A DNA stretch of 64,000 nucleotides from Kluyvera intermedia (GTDB taxonomy: Bacteria > Pseudomonadota > Gammaproteobacteria > Enterobacterales > Enterobacteriaceae), in assembly GCF_034424175.1 (NCBI RefSeq), contig NZ_CP139986.1, positions 1,860,001 through 1,924,000 of the forward strand, in the 5' to 3' direction. Each line of letters starts with the position of its first letter. Position 1 is the first letter of the stretch. The notes beneath the pieces are model-generated. The model was not told the DNA's origin, did no database searches, and saw nothing but the letters and a program-made list of their open reading frames with translations. The position numbers and the translations under genes are program-made. Positions 61,161-64,000 of this stretch are shown one piece after another.

Positions 61161-61406
61161 ATGACCACAGATGACATTGAAAAATACTTTGGTAGTGCTG
61201 AAAAAGTTGCCGATTTTTTTGGGATTACGAGTGAGGCCGTTTACCAGTGGAGAAACAGGCCGGGTCGGTTAATACCAAAGGGCAGGGCAGCTGAAGCAGC
61301 TTACAGAACCGACGGAAAACTTACCTTTTGCCCTGAGGTATATGGGAAGACTAGCGGAACATCAGCAAACCAGAAACCACAGATTCAGGGGGGTAACCGT
61401 GGGTAA
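61161..61406 (+). CDS. Cro-like repressor
   Basis: An 81-residue DNA-binding protein, MTTDDIEKYFGSAEKVADFF followed by GITSEAVYQWRNRPGRLIPKGRAAEAAY, the helix-turn-helix pattern of Cro/YdaS-type phage repressors. First gene from pR, opposite cI, with an AAAGGGGG ribosome-binding site. It should repress pRM and start lytic development. Confidence 0.87.
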   Translation: MTTDDIEKYFGSAEKVADFFGITSEAVYQWRNRPGRLIPKGRAAEAAYRTDGKLTFCPEVYGKTSGTSANQKPQIQGGNRG

Positions 61407-61950
61407 CGAACCTCTGTGGAAAATTGAACGTCAGCCTGCCTGGCTGGTGGCCGCAATTAAAAAGACGATTACCGATCTGCCTGGTGGATATGTTGAGGCG
61501 GCGGAATGGTTGGGAACGACTGAGAACGCATTGTTTAACCGCCTACGTACCGAAGGCGATCAGATTTTCCCGCTGGGCTGGGCGATGTTGTTACAGCGTG
61601 CTGGTGGTTCAAACCATATTGCAGACGCAATTGCACACCACACCAACGGCGTTTTCGTAAAGCTCCCGGACATTGAGCAGATGGGTAACGAGGAACTGTT
61701 AACGAAATTTAATGATCTGCTGGCAGCGTTAGGGCGTTTTGCTCAGTTCCACAATGAATCAACAGCGGACGGTGTGTTGGACAACGAGGAAAACAAAAAG
61801 ATGAAGGCAAAAGGCTACCGTGTGCAGTCGCTGGTGGCAGAAATAATGGTAGTGACAGAAATGTTATTTGGGGAAGGTGACGCCCGCGAGTGTGCAGCTC
61901 CGGGCGTCCTGGCGAATAACTCTACGTGTATGGAGAAAAAATCCGCATGA
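61399..61950 (+). CDS. ymfL: YmfL-like regulatory protein (CII position)
   Basis: A 183-residue protein with WKIERQPAWLVAAIKKTITD, LPGGYVEAAEWLGTTENALFNRLRTEGDQIFPLGWAMLLQRAGG and DARECAAPG, matching YmfL of prophage e14. An N-terminal helix-turn-helix is plausible. It occupies the cII position after cro. The GTG at 61399 overlaps the cro stop by 8 nt and gives the homologous N-terminus. Confidence 0.88.
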   Translation: MGNEPLWKIERQPAWLVAAIKKTITDLPGGYVEAAEWLGTTENALFNRLRTEGDQIFPLGWAMLLQRAGGSNHIADAIAHHTNGVFVKLPDIEQMGNEELLTKFNDLLAALGRFAQFHNESTADGVLDNEENKKMKAKGYRVQSLVAEIMVVTEMLFGEGDARECAAPGVLANNSTCMEKKSA

Positions 61951-62273
61951 CCAGTTTAACGGCTTTTAACCGTCTACCGCAACTCAGGATGATCCCGGTA
62001 CCGGGTGTCCCGATGTTTCGGTATGAACGCAGAGTATCAAACCGCTGGGTACCGTGTAACCACAGTCGGGCGCTATCCATTGTGGGTGTCTACTACCGGA
62101 GGGCAAAACGCTTATGCGCGAACTTAACCGAAGGTTCAAAGACCACCGTGGAATCCAAGTCCTTGTTATCCGCTGGGAGCCAGAAACACAGCGCGTTATC
62201 TATCTGCGTGAAGGCTACGCGCACGAGTGCTTCAGTCCACTCGAACTGTTTCGCAAAAAGTTCAGGGAGATAA
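61947..62273 (+). CDS. ymfM: YmfM-like phage protein
   Basis: A 108-residue basic protein, MTSLTAFNRLPQLRMIPVPG then FRYERRVSNRWVPCNHSRAL and YYRRAKRLCA, placed directly after ymfL as ymfM is in e14. The start ATG overlaps the ymfL stop (ATGA). In E. coli, YmfM has been reported to cause filamentation when induced. The C-terminal 50 residues are Ser/Thr/Lys-rich and lie in a different frame over the DUF4222 gene, so the true end of selection on this frame is uncertain. Confidence 0.72.
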   Translation: MTSLTAFNRLPQLRMIPVPGVPMFRYERRVSNRWVPCNHSRALSIVGVYYRRAKRLCANLTEGSKTTVESKSLLSAGSQKHSALSICVKATRTSASVHSNCFAKSSGR

Positions 62274-62293
62274 GGGACGATCATGAGCACTAA
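62114..62293 (+). CDS. Small DUF4222-type phage protein
   Basis: A 59-residue protein, MRELNRRFKDHRGIQVLVIR then WEPETQRVIYLREGYAHECF, ending REIRDDHEH. This is the DUF4222 pattern found between cII-like and replication genes of lambdoid phages. It overlaps the end of the ymfM-like gene by 160 nt in another frame and the start of the replication gene by 11 nt. Function unknown. Confidence 0.78.
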   Translation: MRELNRRFKDHRGIQVLVIRWEPETQRVIYLREGYAHECFSPLELFRKKFREIRDDHEH

Positions 62294-63143
62294 ATTAACC
62301 GGCTACGTATGGGATGGTTGCGCGGCGTCGGGCATGAAGTTGTCTAGTGTTGCAATTATGGCTCGCCTGGCTGATTTCAGCAGCGATGAGGGCGTGTGCT
62401 GGCCGTCCATTGAGACTATCGCTCGTCAGCTTGGTGCTGGGGTTAGTACGGTCAGAACTGCAATTGCAAAACTGGAGACTGATGGTTGGTTAACACGTAA
62501 AGCCCGCCGTCAGGGCAACCGGAACGCGTCCAATGTTTACCACCTGAATGTCAAAAAGCTCCAGGCTGCTGCCTTTTCTCACCTGTCAGAATCTGACGCG
62601 TCAAAATCCGACGCATCAAAATTTGACGGCTCAAAATCTGCCCCGTCGGATTCGAGCAAAAGCGGCGGTTTTGACCCGGCAGAATCTGGCGGGGATCCGT
62701 CAGTAAAATCAAAACCAGAACCACAAGTAACTACTAAAGCCCCTTGTCCGGTTGCTGGGCAACCCGACCCTGAAGTTGAAATTACTGATCAAGCGATTGT
62801 GGTTTTAACCCATCTGAACCTGATTAGCGGATCCCGGTACCAGAAATCAAAAACCTCTCTGGAAAACATCAGAGCCCGATTGCGTGAGGGTTACAGCGTT
62901 GCAGACCTGCAGTTGGTTATCGACCTGAAACATGAACACTGGACCGGCAACGACGAACAGTACCAGTACATGCGACCAGAAACGTTATTCGGGCCGAAGA
63001 AATTTGAAGGTTATCTGTCTAGCGCTGCCCGCTGGGAGAAAAAAGGTCGGCCCGCTCGTAATACCTGGAACAAAACTGGCGAACGCGACGTAAATGCCAT
63101 CAGTCAACCTAACGACACTATTCCACCGGGGTTCAGAGGATGA
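62283..63143 (+). CDS. Phage replication initiator (O-like, helix-turn-helix)
   Basis: A 286-residue protein. Residues 1-90 form a winged helix of the HTH_36 type (MARLADFSSDEGVCWPSIET; LGAGVSTVRTAIAKLETDGWL). A Ser/Asp/Lys-rich linker follows (about 100-140) and then the conserved phage C-terminal domain (ITDQAIVVLTHLNLISGSRYQKSK; YMRPETLFGPKKFEGYLSSA). It resembles lambda O: the N-terminal domain should bind the iterons encoded in its own linker (62586-62645), and the C-terminal part recruits host helicase. The first gene of the replication block. Confidence 0.87.
   Translation: MSTKLTGYVWDGCAASGMKLSSVAIMARLADFSSDEGVCWPSIETIARQLGAGVSTVRTAIAKLETDGWLTRKARRQGNRNASNVYHLNVKKLQAAAFSHLSESDASKSDASKFDGSKSAPSDSSKSGGFDPAESGGDPSVKSKPEPQVTTKAPCPVAGQPDPEVEITDQAIVVLTHLNLISGSRYQKSKTSLENIRARLREGYSVADLQLVIDLKHEHWTGNDEQYQYMRPETLFGPKKFEGYLSSAARWEKKGRPARNTWNKTGERDVNAISQPNDTIPPGFRG
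62586..62645. repeat. Four 15-bp iterons: probable prophage replication origin
   Basis: Four head-to-tail copies begin at 62586, 62601, 62616 and 62631: TCAGAATCTGACGCG, TCAAAATCCGACGCA, TCAAAATTTGACGGC and TCAAAATCTGCCCCG. Each contains an 11-bp dyad, perfect in the third (TCAAAATTTGA). Further degenerate copies occur to about 62695, followed by an A-rich stretch (62700-62740). The layout, inside the replication gene's linker, is that of the lambda origin. Confidence 0.82.
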
Positions 63144-64000
63144 TTAAAAATCAATACTGCCAGGCGCTGGCGGAAATGCGCAGCAAAAGCGCGCACAAGT
63201 TGAAGGAAGTTGGCGATCAGTGGCGAACTCCGGATCTGCTGTTTTGGGGCATCAATGCAATGTTCGGTCCACTGGTTCTCGATCTGTTTGCAGATGATGA
63301 TAATGCGAAGTGCCCGGCATGGTACACCGCAGAAGATAACGCGTTAACGCAGAACTGGTCTGGTCGCCTGCTGGAACTCGGCGGCGCTGGATACGGTAAC
63401 CCACCATACAGCCGGTCTCAGTATCACGAAAAGCAGGCGATCACCGGCATGTCTCACATCATGAATTATGCAGCAGCTGAGCGTGAAAAAGGCGGGCGTT
63501 ACGTGTTTCTGATTAAAGCTGCACCGAGTGAGGCATGGTGGCCCGAAGATGCTGATCATGTCGTCTTTATTCGAGGACGGATTGGCTTTGATCTGCCTAA
63601 CTGGTTTATCCCGGCAGACGATAAGCAGGTGCCAACTAGTGCGTTTTTCGCTGGTGCAATCGTAGTCTTTGATAAGTCATGGCGTGGGGAACGTTTCAGC
63701 TACGTCGGGCGAACTGAGCTAGAGGCAAAAGGCCGGGCGTTTATGTCGCTGGCACAGTTTGCCGCCAGCAAGGCACAACTTGCCGCCGCACCTTCCGAAC
63801 CACCAGCACCAGTGCAAGAGGCGGACAAGCCAGAGCTGCCACTTACCCAGAAGGATATTTTTCATGTCAGCGGTGCCGAGGCGTGGGCATGCGTCAGTGC
63901 AGCGTTCGGCGACAAAGAAGTGTACTCATTCAGTGAATCGAAGTTTGGGCATACCTGGGCGGCGGACTCCGTTGAATCGCCAGAATTTACCCAGGTTTCT
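63140..64000 (+). CDS. Phage DNA N6-adenine methyltransferase (Dam family), cut by window edge
   Basis: The frame is open from ATG 63140 to the window edge (287 codons). It begins MIKNQYCQALAEMRSKSAHK and shows QWRTPDLLFWGINAMFGPLVLDLFADDDNA, the catalytic GNPPYSRSQ (NPPY motif) and FLIKAAPSEAWW, the phage Dam-type methyltransferase family. A Pro/Ala-rich linker (about residues 220-245) leads to a further C-terminal domain that is cut. The start overlaps the replication gene's stop (ATGA). It could protect phage DNA from restriction or mark the origin region. Confidence 0.88.
   Translation, partial: MIKNQYCQALAEMRSKSAHKLKEVGDQWRTPDLLFWGINAMFGPLVLDLFADDDNAKCPAWYTAEDNALTQNWSGRLLELGGAGYGNPPYSRSQYHEKQAITGMSHIMNYAAAEREKGGRYVFLIKAAPSEAWWPEDADHVVFIRGRIGFDLPNWFIPADDKQVPTSAFFAGAIVVFDKSWRGERFSYVGRTELEAKGRAFMSLAQFAASKAQLAAAPSEPPAPVQEADKPELPLTQKDIFHVSGAEAWACVSAAFGDKEVYSFSESKFGHTWAADSVESPEFTQVS

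Noticed and set aside
1..64000. CRISPR arrays, rRNA operons, insertion sequences
   Set aside because: No regularly spaced direct repeats with spacers, no rRNA sequence and no transposase-like frame were seen.

Overview
The window is chromosomal DNA from a motile member of the Enterobacteriaceae. Gene content and order follow the Escherichia coli K-12 region around 42-43 min, read in the opposite direction: nac, cbl, mtfA, serU, yedS-type porin, rseX, drpB, yedJ, dcm, vsr, yedA, yedI, yodC, dgcQ, dsrA, yodD, dsrB, rcsA, the fli clusters, then fliA-fliZ-tcyJ. It is not E. coli: amyA, yedE, yedF and yedP are absent from their usual places and several inserted blocks are not found there in K-12. 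A relative of Citrobacter, Enterobacter, Lelliottia or Klebsiella fits, but the genus cannot be fixed from the sequence alone.

Layout. (1) 1-9.9 kb: a truncated DMT exporter diverging from a MocR-type regulator; two identical tRNA-Asn genes inside a perfect 140-bp repeat that brackets nac, cbl and a large unrecognised protein resembling a glycoside hydrolase; then mtfA, tRNA-Ser, an OmpA-like barrel and a small lipoprotein. (2) 10-13 kb: a LacI-type repressor with a ROK sugar kinase, an Ail/OmpX-type barrel and a nested palindromic repeat element. (3) 13.3-23.3 kb: an anaerobic fumarate island made of class I fumarase, a DASS dicarboxylate transporter, a three-domain soluble fumarate reductase, an ApbE flavin transferase and a DcuS/DcuR two-component system, with a perfect FNR box between the transporter and the reductase. 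(4) 23.4-34.9 kb: a diverged MurQ paralogue, a general porin, the RseX small RNA candidate, drpB, yedJ, dcm-vsr, yedA, yedI-yodC, dgcQ, the DsrA small RNA, yodD, dsrB and rcsA. (5) 35.2-54.3 kb: flagellar cluster fliRQPONMLKJIHGF, fliE, a GIY-YIG-type gene, yedD, fliTSD, fliC, fliAZ and tcyJ, with clear sigma-28 promoters and a FlhDC-like site. (6) 54.4-64 kb: the left part of a lambdoid prophage inserted behind tcyJ, carrying integrase, DUF1233 excisionase, Ea22-like genes, a yfdP-Q-R module, CI/Cro with a readable operator set, YmfL/YmfM-like genes, a replication gene with an iteron origin, and an adenine methyltransferase running off the right edge.

How the parts work together. The fumarate island gives a coherent route: DcuS-like sensing of C4-dicarboxylates, uptake by the DASS carrier, interconversion of malate and fumarate, and cytosolic reduction of fumarate by a flavoprotein whose FMN-binding domain is flavinylated by the adjacent signal-less ApbE. 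The flagellar block is the usual FlhDC to FliA cascade. The main points for a second look are the prophage left leader, which can fold into a cloverleaf-like RNA closed by a 16-bp stem; the CTAA-N6-TTAG operator code; the 15-bp iterons in the replication gene; the 866-residue protein between the tRNA-Asn copies; and the MurQ paralogue that lacks one catalytic glutamate.
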